Source: Carboxylicivirga marina
Lineage (GTDB): Bacteria; Bacteroidota; Bacteroidia; Bacteroidales; Marinilabiliaceae
Assembly: GCF_016612505.1 (NCBI RefSeq)
Contig: NZ_JAENRR010000007.1
Coordinates: forward strand, 94,343 to 158,342
DNA: 64,000 nucleotides
Direction of reading: 5' to 3'
Below are positions 47,175 to 56,033 of the stretch, piece by piece. The notes under the pieces are model-generated. The model saw only the letters and a program-made list of their open reading frames with translations, was not told the DNA's origin and ran no database searches. A program made the translations under genes and the position numbers. Numbering within the stretch: position 1 is the stretch's first letter; each line of letters starts with the position of its first letter.

Positions 47175-48269
47175 TTATTTTCTTTTGGTGATTATCCAGC
47201 TTTCCATCCGTTCGTTATTCAATATTTGCTCTTGTTTAGCCTGTGCTTCGTAAACCTTAGCAAATGACTCAAGACTGACCAAATAGCGATCGTTATGCAG
47301 AAACCAAAAACACTTATCGAAGCCTTTACCATTGAGTGTTTCTACCATTTTACTGGCATTTACCTCTGTACTAAAACTCCCCACAATTAGCTGATGAGGT
47401 TTATTTATTGCTGGCTCAACCACTACCGGTGGCTCTTCTATCACTTTTGGTTCTTCAACTTGTTTCTTTGTTGTATCAGGGCCGGCATCAATCGTTCCTT
47501 CTGCAGGTTTAAGATCTACAGGTTTGGCTTCGGTTTTTGTTATTTCAGTGTTGATTTTGTTTTCAGCTTCACTCGGCGAATTATCCTTAATAAAGAACAG
47601 GTAAACGATTAACAAACCAATTGGGATAATGAATATCGACAAGAAGATTGCAATTGAACGATTCCTTTTCGAATTATCTTCTTCCAGATACTTATTCGCT
47701 ACACTTACCGGATCATTCTTTTCTTCTGGTTTAGTTTCTTCTACAAACTCAGGTTTTGGCTCATCTTTTAGAGGCTCTTCAATGTCATCAAATTCGGCAA
47801 TAGGAGTGGTTTCGTTAACTGTGCGTGCCGAAACTGGTAATTCTTCGATTTCCTTTTCCGATTCATCAACAACATTTGTATTGTCAATGTCCAGCAGATC
47901 ATCCTGTTTTGTATTTTCAACAGGAGGGGTGGTATTTACACTTTCTTCAGATAAATCATCACTCTGCTCGAAGCGAAGAATACCTGTTGCATCTTTTGAA
48001 AAAGAACCTAATCCTTTGATATCGTAACTACCTTCGTCATCGAGGTGCTGTTTTACCTTCTCTACATATTCTTCAATCTTTTTTTCGGCTTCCTCTCTTG
48101 TTATTGATTCTTCGCTAACAATATGGTCAACTAACAAACCATCGTTAAAACTGAGGAAATTATTAAATAGCACCGAAAAACCATTTTCTTTGGCGACAAT
48201 AAAAGCACCAAAATTAGGTACAATAACTCGGTTGTTTTCTTTAATTAATGAGAGAATGTAGTTTTCCAT
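47175..48269 (-). CDS. HU-like domain / membrane helix / SPOR domain protein
   Basis: The 364-residue protein joins an N-terminal HU-like domain of the prokaryotic CCDC81 type (about 1-95; VIVPNFGAFIVAKENG, IKGLGSFSKD), an acidic linker (about 100-200), one membrane helix (about 205-226; IAIFLSIFIIPIGLLIVYL) and a C-terminal SPOR domain (about 288-362). SPOR domains bind denuded peptidoglycan at the division septum. With the HU domain on the cytoplasmic side it could link the septum to another structure or to DNA. This fusion is known in Bacteroidota; the partner is unknown. Confidence 0.85.
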   Translation of the reverse strand: MENYILSLIKENNRVIVPNFGAFIVAKENGFSVLFNNFLSFNDGLLVDHIVSEESITREEAEKKIEEYVEKVKQHLDDEGSYDIKGLGSFSKDATGILRFEQSDDLSEESVNTTPPVENTKQDDLLDIDNTNVVDESEKEIEELPVSARTVNETTPIAEFDDIEEPLKDEPKPEFVEETKPEEKNDPVSVANKYLEEDNSKRNRSIAIFLSIFIIPIGLLIVYLFFIKDNSPSEAENKINTEITKTEAKPVDLKPAEGTIDAGPDTTKKQVEEPKVIEEPPVVVEPAINKPHQLIVGSFSTEVNASKMVETLNGKGFDKCFWFLHNDRYLVSLESFAKVYEAQAKQEQILNNERMESWIITKRK

Positions 48270-48343
48270 TACAAGGTTTGTTTAGGTTAACAAATAGTAT
48301 GAAGCACCTAAGATAAGCAGATTTCTAAAAAAACGTAAAAGTC

Positions 48344-49294
48344 TTAAGTTTCTTTTTGCATAACCCTTTGTTTTAATAGCTTTTGACGGATAAGGGTATA
48401 CGAGCCAATAAGAGTTGGAAGTATAACATTGCTCATCCACATGCAAAAGGTAGCCATTAAAATATTGGGGGTGTGGTTCGATGCTGATGAAAAGAGAAAT
48501 AGCGCAACACTGCCCCTTATGCCCATGTCGATGAGTATATGAGACGGTATAACACTAATCATTAAAAAATACAGCATTGCTAACAGTATAAAATCACTGG
48601 TACTGATTTGAACCCCAAAAAAATAGAGCCAAAAGAATAATTGTAAATGATATACCGAATAACGAAGTGTCGTCCATAAAGTGGATTTAATTAAAGTACT
48701 TCGAGATGTGTTTTTAATGACTTTAAGGTAATACCTGATTTTATCGGCGTAGAAATATATTATTCCATAAGTTGAAAGTATGGCCAATGCAATCAGGCCT
48801 GTTGCTAACCAGTAATAATAGCCTGAAATGTTAATGTCAATAATTGAATCGGGAATTAGCAATAAAGCGAATACGCCAAAAGTTATTATGATCAGGTTTT
48901 GAATAAAGCCACCAAGTATTGTCATAATAGCAGCATTGGCTCTGTATTTCTTCGGAAGAAGTGCCATTCTTCCACCCATTTCAGCTAGTCGTGCGGGTGA
49001 GCCAAGGGCTGTTGTTGTTCCAGCCATTACTTGTTGCCAGGCATTTATAAACTTAATACGATAAAAAGGATGCATTAAGGCCTGCCACTTTTTGGCTTCG
49101 CAAAACAAGTTGATGAACCAAAGTGAGAGCAATATGGCAGCAAGCCCAATGGCTTGCGTAGTTAATGAGATGGAACGAAAGAGTGCCGGCCAGTAATCAA
49201 AGTAAACGAGCTTATGAATGATGTATGCATAAGCCAATATGGCGAAAGCCAATAGAAGTGCTTTACTTATGAGTGGCCAGTACCGTTTCTTCAT
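48344..49294 (-). CDS. LPG-synthase-like (UPF0104) membrane protein, second copy
   Basis: About 316 residues with seven to eight hydrophobic helices, from MKKRYWPLISKALLL. It resembles the lysylphosphatidylglycerol synthase transmembrane (UPF0104) family, including the basic loop EMGGRMALLPKKYR. It overlaps the gene upstream (49263-50273) by 32 bases and is probably cotranscribed and coupled. The catalytic domain of MprF is absent, so a lipid flippase-like role is a guess. Confidence 0.75.
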   Translation of the reverse strand: MKKRYWPLISKALLLAFAILAYAYIIHKLVYFDYWPALFRSISLTTQAIGLAAILLSLWFINLFCEAKKWQALMHPFYRIKFINAWQQVMAGTTTALGSPARLAEMGGRMALLPKKYRANAAIMTILGGFIQNLIIITFGVFALLLIPDSIIDINISGYYYWLATGLIALAILSTYGIIYFYADKIRYYLKVIKNTSRSTLIKSTLWTTLRYSVYHLQLFFWLYFFGVQISTSDFILLAMLYFLMISVIPSHILIDMGIRGSVALFLFSSASNHTPNILMATFCMWMSNVILPTLIGSYTLIRQKLLKQRVMQKET

Positions 49295-50273
49295 TTTTAG
49301 GTCTGTTGATAACTGGCAAAGCACCAATAGCAATAAGGCCAGCTCCAATAATCATCAAATTTTGAGCTGCATGAACGACTAAAGCAAAAATACCACCATC
49401 ATCATTTGGAATGCCATACAGCTTAAGTGTGGCAATAACCATAAAATGCCAGGCCCCAATACCACCTTGAACAGGTGCTACCATACCTAAACTTCCTGTT
49501 AGTAAGATTGTTATTCCTACATTAATGCCCAGTGATGATGTTGCTGGCATACTAAAGAAGCATACGTATATCATCAGGAAATACATGGTCCAGATAAAAA
49601 TGGTGTGAAATATAAATAATGGTTTGTTTTTAATTTTACGGATGGAACTAACACCTTCGGTAAACTTACTCATCAGGTTTTTTAAAAACATGAGCGCACG
49701 GTATTGCTTTGCATATCTTTTTACCAAAAATATAGATACAATCACTAAGGCAATAAGTCCATAAAAAAGAGCCGAATGAAATATCTCACCAACAGATTCA
49801 AGTTTTAAAGTTTTGAGCAAGAAGCCGCCTAGAAAGTCAAATTGCAACGCTAAAACTGTAATCATTATTAACACTAGCATAAATAAATCAGTTAGCCTTT
49901 CGGCTACCACCGTACCCACCACTCGTGTAAATGATAATTTCTCGTATTTACTTAATACACCACAACGTGATACTTCGCCCATGCGTGGAAAAACAAGGTT
50001 GGCCATGTAGCCTGTCATTACTGCACAAAAAGTATTGATAAGCCCTGGTTTTTTTTCGATAGGTTCAATTAACATCTGCCAACGCATAGCACGGCTTAAA
50101 TGACTTATTAAACCTATTAGAATTGAAAAAACAATCCATTTGTAATCCACATCGTTACGCAGTATTTTACCTATTTCTGCTGCATTCTGATCTTTATAAA
50201 GCTGGTAGATGATAAAAATTCCGATGGCAGGGAAAAGTACATATTGGATAAGTTTGGATGCGGACTTCTTCAC
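49263..50273 (-). CDS. LPG-synthase-like (UPF0104) membrane protein, first copy
   Basis: The 336-residue inner-membrane protein has about eight helices and family motifs HLSRAMRWQMLIEP, VFPRMGEVSRCGVL, VVAERLTDL and APVQGGIGAWH. This is the usual UPF0104/LPG_synthase_TM signature. It precedes a second diverged copy. Both lack a soluble aminoacyl-transfer domain. First gene of a four-gene envelope set read leftwards. Confidence 0.85.
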   Translation of the reverse strand: MKKSASKLIQYVLFPAIGIFIIYQLYKDQNAAEIGKILRNDVDYKWIVFSILIGLISHLSRAMRWQMLIEPIEKKPGLINTFCAVMTGYMANLVFPRMGEVSRCGVLSKYEKLSFTRVVGTVVAERLTDLFMLVLIMITVLALQFDFLGGFLLKTLKLESVGEIFHSALFYGLIALVIVSIFLVKRYAKQYRALMFLKNLMSKFTEGVSSIRKIKNKPLFIFHTIFIWTMYFLMIYVCFFSMPATSSLGINVGITILLTGSLGMVAPVQGGIGAWHFMVIATLKLYGIPNDDGGIFALVVHAAQNLMIIGAGLIAIGALPVINRPKNEETVLATHK

Positions 50274-50330
50274 AGATTGAACAGATTTAAAATTTTAGGT
50301 ATCTTCATAACGGCTTTCAAACACGTTTAT

Positions 50331-50338
50331 TACCTTTG
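50331..50338 (+). promoter_or_regulatory. Promoter -7 element TACCTTTG upstream of rsmA
   Basis: TACCTTTG matches TAnnTTTG exactly and lies 99 bases before rsmA. No well-spaced -33 element is seen. Confidence 0.5.
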
Positions 50339-50436
50339 CGCGCTAAATGAGCGCCGAAAGATACGAATTTGTAGACCTTATGCAAAAAGCGGTAGACGGC
50401 GGCTATTGAATCACCTCATAAATAATAAATTGGGTT

Positions 50437-51213
50437 ATGGTAAAAGCAAAAAAACACTTAGGTCAACACTTTCTGACTGATTTAGAAATAGCCCAGCGAA
50501 TTGTCACCAGCCTTTCTAATGCGCAAAATCGAGTGATGGAAATTGGCCCAGGTACTGGTGTATTAACACAATACCTGGTGCAACGACCGGATATTGATTT
50601 AAACCTGATTGAGTTAGATCGTGAATCGGTTGAATATCTGACTGCCCACTATCAGGAATTAAAAGGCCGTATCTTTTTCAAAGATTTTTTGAAGTTGGAT
50701 TTAAAAGAAATCTTTGATGAGTCCTTTGCCTTAATTGGTAATTTCCCCTACAATATTTCAGGACCTATCTTTTTTAAGGTATTTGAATATCGAAATCAGA
50801 TACCCGAAGTGGTCGGTATGTTACAAAAGGAAGTGGCTGAACGTTTGGCTTCGGGCCCAGGCACCAAAGTATATGGTGTTCTAAGTGTATTGTTGCAGGC
50901 CTTCTATAAAATTGACTATCTCTTTACTGTAGGAGCGCATGTGTTCAATCCGCCGCCAAAGGTTCAGTCGGGTGTCATACGTTTAACACGAAATGACGTT
51001 AAAGCACTCCCGTGTGATGAAAAACTGTTTGTAAAAGTGGTGAAAGCTATTTTTAACCAACGACGTAAAGCCATTCGTAATTCCTTAAAAGCCATTCCAT
51101 TTAATAAAGAGGCCATTGCAGATCATGTTTACTTAACGCGTCGACCGGAACAAATGAGTGTGGACGATTTTATTGAACTAACATGCATGATTGAGAAAAA
51201 CCCGCTTAAGTAG
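50437..51213 (+). CDS. rsmA: 16S rRNA dimethyltransferase RsmA (KsgA)
   Basis: The 258-residue enzyme dimethylates the two adjacent adenines near the 3' end of 16S rRNA. It opens with the signature KKHLGQHFLTD and has the SAM motif EIGPGTGVLTQ and the catalytic motif GNFPYNIS. The C-terminal rRNA-binding part includes FNQRRKAIRNSL. mgtE follows after 20 bases on the same strand. Confidence 0.96.
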   Translation: MVKAKKHLGQHFLTDLEIAQRIVTSLSNAQNRVMEIGPGTGVLTQYLVQRPDIDLNLIELDRESVEYLTAHYQELKGRIFFKDFLKLDLKEIFDESFALIGNFPYNISGPIFFKVFEYRNQIPEVVGMLQKEVAERLASGPGTKVYGVLSVLLQAFYKIDYLFTVGAHVFNPPPKVQSGVIRLTRNDVKALPCDEKLFVKVVKAIFNQRRKAIRNSLKAIPFNKEAIADHVYLTRRPEQMSVDDFIELTCMIEKNPLK

Positions 51214-51233
51214 AACTTTTAATCCTCAGTAAT

Positions 51234-52598
51234 ATGTTGAATTTTGAATTAACCAGGGAGTATATTGACAATCTGACAGAACTGATTGAAGCCAAAAATG
51301 AATCGGCCATTTCAGAATTAATGGAAGAGTTACACCCGGCTGATATTGCTGAGATATACGAAGAACTAAGCCTCGACGAAGCCAAGTTCATTTATTTTAT
51401 GATGGATGATGATACGGCTGCCGATGTGTTAACAGAATTAGAGGAGAACGATAGAAAGAAGTTTCTGGACAGTCTGCCAAGTGATGTCATAGCTAAGCGC
51501 TTTATCGACAACATGGATTCGGATGATGCAGCTGATGTACTTGGCGAGCTGGATGATGAGCGTCAGCAGGAAGTACTATCACACATTGATGATGTTTCTA
51601 CAGCTGGAGATATTGCCGATCTGTTGGCTTACGATGAAGATACGGCTGGTGGTTTAATGGCCAAAGAGCTCATTAAAGTAAAAGAGAATTGGGGCGTGCC
51701 TACATGCCTGCGTAGCATGCGTCGACAGGCCGAGGAGATTGATGAGGTTTATTACGTTTACGTTGTCGATAGCGATGGTATTCTAAAAGGAACGCTCTCT
51801 CTAAAAAAGATGCTTTTAAGCGCATCTGATGTTCTGGTAAAAGACATCTATAATTCTGATGTCATCTCGGTTAAGGTGGATGTTGATGCTGAAGATGTAA
51901 GTAATATCATGGACAAGTATGACTTGGTGGCCTTACCAGTTACTGATTCGATCGGGCGCTTGGTTGGGCGAATCACTATTGATGATGTAGTAGATGTCAT
52001 TCGTGAAGAGGCTGAAAAAGATTACCAGCTAGCATCTGGTATTGTCGAAGACGTTGAGGCCTCAGATAGTGTTTGGCAACATACGCGTGCACGTATCCCC
52101 TGGTTATTAATTGGAATGGCTGGTGGTATTTTAGCATCATGGGTTGCTTTTGGGCATCTCGATTTGATCGATAAATTTCCGATTGTTTCCTTTTTCATGC
52201 CTTTAATTGCAGCAATGGGTGGTAATGTGGGGATGCAATCATCAGCAATAGTGGTGCAATCATTAGCTTCTGGTGCAGTAGATTTGGAAACTAATTGGCT
52301 GAAACTATTAAAGGAACTTGGATTAGCACTTTTAAATGCCAGTATCTTATCTACATTGATTTTTGCCTACAGCTATTTATTTAATGATGAAATGGCCTTG
52401 ACAATAACCTTGGGAATATCAATGTTTTCTGTGGTTTTCTTCGCTAGTCTATTTGGGACATTTGTACCGCTTCTGCTTAATAAATTGAAGATTGACCCGG
52501 CCGTTGCAACCGGTCCGTTTATCACAACCGTGAACGATATCATGGGTATGTTCCTGTACTTGTCAATAGGCAATGAGGTATTTAAGATGCTTGCCTGA
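51234..52598 (+). CDS. mgtE: Magnesium transporter MgtE
   Basis: The 454-residue protein has the acidic N domain (HPADIAEIYEEL; DDAADVLGELDDE), two CBS domains (about 135-255) and five membrane helices with the pore signature (MGGNVGMQSSAIVVQ) and a final DPAVATGPFITTVNDIMGM. It is a Mg2+-gated channel in the inner membrane. Length and domain order are usual. Probably shares a transcript with rsmA. Confidence 0.96.
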   Translation: MLNFELTREYIDNLTELIEAKNESAISELMEELHPADIAEIYEELSLDEAKFIYFMMDDDTAADVLTELEENDRKKFLDSLPSDVIAKRFIDNMDSDDAADVLGELDDERQQEVLSHIDDVSTAGDIADLLAYDEDTAGGLMAKELIKVKENWGVPTCLRSMRRQAEEIDEVYYVYVVDSDGILKGTLSLKKMLLSASDVLVKDIYNSDVISVKVDVDAEDVSNIMDKYDLVALPVTDSIGRLVGRITIDDVVDVIREEAEKDYQLASGIVEDVEASDSVWQHTRARIPWLLIGMAGGILASWVAFGHLDLIDKFPIVSFFMPLIAAMGGNVGMQSSAIVVQSLASGAVDLETNWLKLLKELGLALLNASILSTLIFAYSYLFNDEMALTITLGISMFSVVFFASLFGTFVPLLLNKLKIDPAVATGPFITTVNDIMGMFLYLSIGNEVFKMLA

Positions 52599-52681
52599 AG
52601 GCTTTTCTAAATGGGCGTGCTTTTATGGATTAATAGAGATAATTTTTATTTTTGAGTGCTTGTCACTTAAAAATCATCTTC

Positions 52682-54016
52682 ATGAAAGGTTTTAAACAAT
52701 TTTTAAAATGGTTTGTATTAACCATGGTAGTTATCTTTATTACTATGGGTTTTATGCTATATCCTCTTCTTCGTGGAGCCACAGGCTATTCAGCCAAAAT
52801 GCTTTGTTCCGGCGTATTTGTTGAAGGTTTATCCCAACAAAAAGTTGAACAAAGGGAGTTGACTGCTTTTCCTTTTAATAAGGTGGTGAATACGATTGAT
52901 TATAAAGCCAAAACAGTAAAAAGTACGCTCCTGGGTTTCGTATTACAAACTGCTGCTTACAAAGATGAAGTAGGTGCGACCCTTTATACGGATGGTTATA
53001 GTGAGATAAATGGGCGGGTAGCCTTACCGGGGATTAATAATGATACACTGCCATGGCCTCAGGGTAATGCAATTACCGATACATTGCCTGCAGGGATAGA
53101 TATAGTAGGGCTGGAACGCTTTATAGACCAGAAATTCGAGAAAACAACCAGGGCCCTGGTTGTAGTGAAAGATGGACAGTTGATTACCGAGAAATATGCC
53201 GATGGGATAGATGAATTCACACCACTCCTGGGCTGGAGCATGACCAAATCAATCACCGCGGCCCTAACGGGAATACTCGTTAAGGAGGGTAAGCTCGCCA
53301 TTGATGACGCGGCCTTGTTAGAAGAGTGGAAAGATGATGAACGAAACAATATCACTCTGAATAATCTGCTACAGATGAGTAGTGGCCTGGCTTGGAACGA
53401 AGATTATTCCAAAACCAGTTTGTCTGATGTGTCTGAGATGTTGTATACCAAAGGCGACATGTATCAATATGCATCAGCGTTTAAACTTGAGTCACTTCCT
53501 GATTCGGTATGGCGGTATTCATCAGGTACCACAAATATTATTTCCGGCCTGATTCGTTCTTGTTTTGATGATTACCAAAGCTATTATCAATTCCCGCAAA
53601 AAGCACTTTTTAATAAGATTGGCATGCAGAATAGTATCATTGAAACAGATGCTGCCGGTACTTTTGTAGGTTCGTCATATGCTTATTGCTCGGCGCGTGA
53701 CTGGGCTCGTTTTGGTATGCTTTATCTTAATAATGGAAATTGGTTAGGAGAACAAATACTACCTGAGTGGTGGGTAAAGTACAGCACCACTCCAGCAAGC
53801 TGCTCCCTTGGTAAGTATGGTGCTCAGGTCTGGCTCAATGCTTCCCAAATAAATATCCCGGATATGCCGGCAGATGTTTATTTTTTTAACGGCTATCGTG
53901 GTCAGCGCGTAACTATTATTCCTTCGAAAAACATGGTGGTGGTCGGACTTAATTCATCAGCAGAAGAGTTTGATTACAATTCTTTATTAAGTGGCATGAT
54001 GCAATTTTTCAAATAA
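52682..54016 (+). CDS. Serine hydrolase of the class C beta-lactamase family
   Basis: About 444 residues with an N-terminal membrane anchor or uncleaved signal (FLKWFVLTMVVIFITMGFML). The serine-acylase fold shows SMTK (about 186-189, the SxxK motif) and YSSGT in the position of YxN, and ends with a conserved-type strand FNGYRGQRVTII. Such proteins are mostly esterases or D-aminopeptidase-like enzymes, not resistance determinants. ATG 52682 is preferred; the upstream extension to 52652 lacks signal character. Confidence 0.88.
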   Translation: MKGFKQFLKWFVLTMVVIFITMGFMLYPLLRGATGYSAKMLCSGVFVEGLSQQKVEQRELTAFPFNKVVNTIDYKAKTVKSTLLGFVLQTAAYKDEVGATLYTDGYSEINGRVALPGINNDTLPWPQGNAITDTLPAGIDIVGLERFIDQKFEKTTRALVVVKDGQLITEKYADGIDEFTPLLGWSMTKSITAALTGILVKEGKLAIDDAALLEEWKDDERNNITLNNLLQMSSGLAWNEDYSKTSLSDVSEMLYTKGDMYQYASAFKLESLPDSVWRYSSGTTNIISGLIRSCFDDYQSYYQFPQKALFNKIGMQNSIIETDAAGTFVGSSYAYCSARDWARFGMLYLNNGNWLGEQILPEWWVKYSTTPASCSLGKYGAQVWLNASQINIPDMPADVYFFNGYRGQRVTIIPSKNMVVVGLNSSAEEFDYNSLLSGMMQFFK

Positions 54017-54132
54017 AATAAATGGAAGTACTCCCAATTTCAAAATAGTGCATATTGATTGATTATTAACATCAAACGACATCCTTTTTCTGCGCTAGCT
54101 GAGGACAGGAGTAAGGAAGTCGATTGAACATT

Positions 54133-54332
54133 ATGCACAAACGTGCAAAGCCTGTTTTTTTGAAAATACGCCTCATGCATAAACGTGTAAAGGCTCTCTT
54201 ATGAAAAAAAGGAGTCATGCACGATCGTGCAAAGCGTGTTTTCTGGATAAGTGGGCTCATGCACTTACGTGCACGGCTTGTTTTTTCAAAAAGTGAAGGC
54301 ATGCACGTACGCGCATGGTTGTTGGTGAAGCG
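54133..54332. repeat. 42-bp tandem palindrome array (array C)
   Basis: Five units begin at 54133, 54175, 54217, 54259 and 54301, exactly 42 bp apart. Each begins with a palindrome of the form ATGCAC-nnnn-GTGCAA, followed by AGCCTGTTTTTT or a variant, an A-rich part and a short CTC or GGC end. Palindrome arms are kept in three units; loops differ (AAAC, GATC, TTAC, GTAC). The minus strand frame 54072-54302 reads as a 14-residue repeat. Unit design is the same as array B, but with a different palindrome. Confidence 0.8.
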
Positions 54333-54372
54333 TTTGTTAAACCCGCAATATGCATTAGCTTAACTATTACGT

Positions 54373-54474
54373 AATGAAACTACTGCCAATCAAGGCGTAA
54401 ACTAACTTGCTTCGACTCACCATAGCGGTGCTATGTATCGTCTCAACAAGTCCTTGATTGTTTGCATTTTCATT
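54373..54474. repeat. Inverted-repeat element, about 102 bp
   Basis: Outer arms AATGAAA...CAATCAAGG and CCTTGATTG...TTTTCATT pair, and the centre CATAGC-GGT-GCTATG is a tight hairpin. It looks like a small palindromic intergenic element. Its inner words (AAGGCG, CATAGC) recall the element at 54596. Confidence 0.5.
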
Positions 54475-54595
54475 CCTCATTTCGATGTTCTAATACATAA
54501 TCCGGGTTAAAGTTTTTTCCCGTGGAAACGAAAAATCGATATGTCTGGCTAAATATGTGTTATCGATATATTATTCGCAGAAATGTGAAAGACTA

Positions 54596-54756
54596 ATACC
54601 AATTTTATTTTGGAATGAGCTTTAATTTTTTCGAATATATTTTGATTAGGCAAGGCGAAAAATTGAGGCATAGCCTTAGCTACGGTGATATTTTTCAACG
54701 AAGCTTAGGTAAAAAAGAACGAAAAAACAAGGCTCACTTCAATGTAATATTGGTAT
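54596..54756. mobile_element. MITE-like element with terminal inverted repeats
   Basis: The left end ATACCAATTTTATTTTGGAA and the right end (reverse complement ATACCAATATTACATTGAAG) share most positions over about 25 bases, each continuing to TGAGC. The interior has matching AATTTTTTCGAA/CGAAAAAA segments and a central CATAGCCTTAGCTACGG. There is no ORF. The overall pattern recalls short non-autonomous elements common in marine bacteria. No transposase is present in the window. Confidence 0.6.
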
Positions 54757-54948
54757 AAGACCTTATGAGGCATTTGTAATTCTGCGCTAACGTGAGATAT
54801 GATGCCATTTATCGACGAATAATTTAAGCGGTCATCTTTTTCGCAATTCATCGGTCTTATTCCGCAATTCGCCGAATTTGTGTTTTAAGCAATGCTTATG
54901 TCGCTTACTTTAGCATCATCATTAGTTAATACTTAAAACGATATAATT

Positions 54949-55650
54949 ATGAACGAAGTAAGAAATCATAACAAGCGAGGGGTGCTGGGATCCTTTTTAA
55001 TTATTATTGGAGCCACATTATTATTAGATAATTTGGGCTATATACCCTATCAAATTGGAGATGTTATTTTCCGTTGGCCAATGATACTAATAGCTGTTGG
55101 TGTTTTCAATCTGCTACGAAAGCAATATTCGGCAGCTATTGTAACACTTGCTATTGGTGGCGTTTTTATGGCTCCGCACATTATTGAGGGCTTAAGCTTT
55201 AGAGATGTATTTAAGTTTTGGCCGGCATTTCTAATTTTGGCCGGTGTTACTTTCTACTTTAAAAGAAAAGAAATGCTGCCAGGTCAACGAGGTAATGCTA
55301 ATACCAATGAATATATCGATGAAGTAGATATTTTTGGTGGAGGTGTCACTCAGGTAGAATCAAAGAATTTTAAAGGTGGAAAAGTAACGGCTATTTTCGG
55401 CGGTGGCGAGGTGTATATGGATCGTTGTCATCTTTCACCAGAAGGTGCTGTATTGGATATTGCCATGATATTTGGCGGTACTAAAATTGTGGTTCCCCGT
55501 GATTGGAATGTAAAATCGGAGGTGGTTTCAATCTTTGGTGGTTTTGCCGATAAGCGTAATTTCTTCTCAGAAACACCCAATGACCCTGCTAAAACCCTAA
55601 TTATAAAAGGGGCATGTGTATTTGGCGGTGGCGAAATAAGAAGTATCTAA
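54949..55650 (+). CDS. LiaF/DUF5668-like membrane protein
   Basis: The 233-residue protein has four N-terminal membrane helices of the LiaI/LiaF type (GSFLIIIGATLLLDNLGYIP; RWPMILIAVGVFNLL; FWPAFLILAGVTFYF) and a C-terminal beta domain of repeated GG motifs (DIFGGGVTQVESKNFKGG; TAIFGGGEVYMDRC; FGGTKIVVPRDWNVKSEV; SIFGGFADKR). Homologues respond to cell-envelope stress. A LytS-type kinase and LytTR regulator lie 380 bases downstream and may form a functional set with it, as in several Bacteroidota. Confidence 0.85.
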   Translation: MNEVRNHNKRGVLGSFLIIIGATLLLDNLGYIPYQIGDVIFRWPMILIAVGVFNLLRKQYSAAIVTLAIGGVFMAPHIIEGLSFRDVFKFWPAFLILAGVTFYFKRKEMLPGQRGNANTNEYIDEVDIFGGGVTQVESKNFKGGKVTAIFGGGEVYMDRCHLSPEGAVLDIAMIFGGTKIVVPRDWNVKSEVVSIFGGFADKRNFFSETPNDPAKTLIIKGACVFGGGEIRSI

Positions 55651-55914
55651 TAACCTTAGTTCGACGTGAAATTTTGAACTCAGAACGCTTACAGATAGTA
55701 AGTTTCAAGTGTATATTGGCGAAAGAATAGCGGGCTAATTTGAGGCGTTTACGCGAAGAAAATTGCTGTTTGTAAGTGGAATTACTAACCTTTGAATAAA
55801 AAACTGATATACTGCGTCAAATTTCATTGCAATAGTTCACTATTCCAATAAAATTATTCCTTGTTTATCAGCTTTTTATTTCAATCTGAGTTTTAAAATT
55901 TAAATCGAACTCAG

Positions 55915-56033
55915 GTTAATAATGGTCAATTGTAAATGATTAATTGTTAATGGTCAATGATTAAATGACATATCCATTAACCATTAATCACTAACCATTA
56001 ATCACTAACCATTGTACATTAATCATTATAACC
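55915..56033. repeat. Low-complexity repeat of TTAATGGTCAAT / ATTAACCATTAATC words
   Basis: Short direct and inverted copies (AATGGTCAAT twice, then CACTAACCATTAAT twice) fill the 120 bases before the kinase start. This is common filler between Bacteroidota genes. The preceding 55651-55914 holds nothing recognised. Confidence 0.55.
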
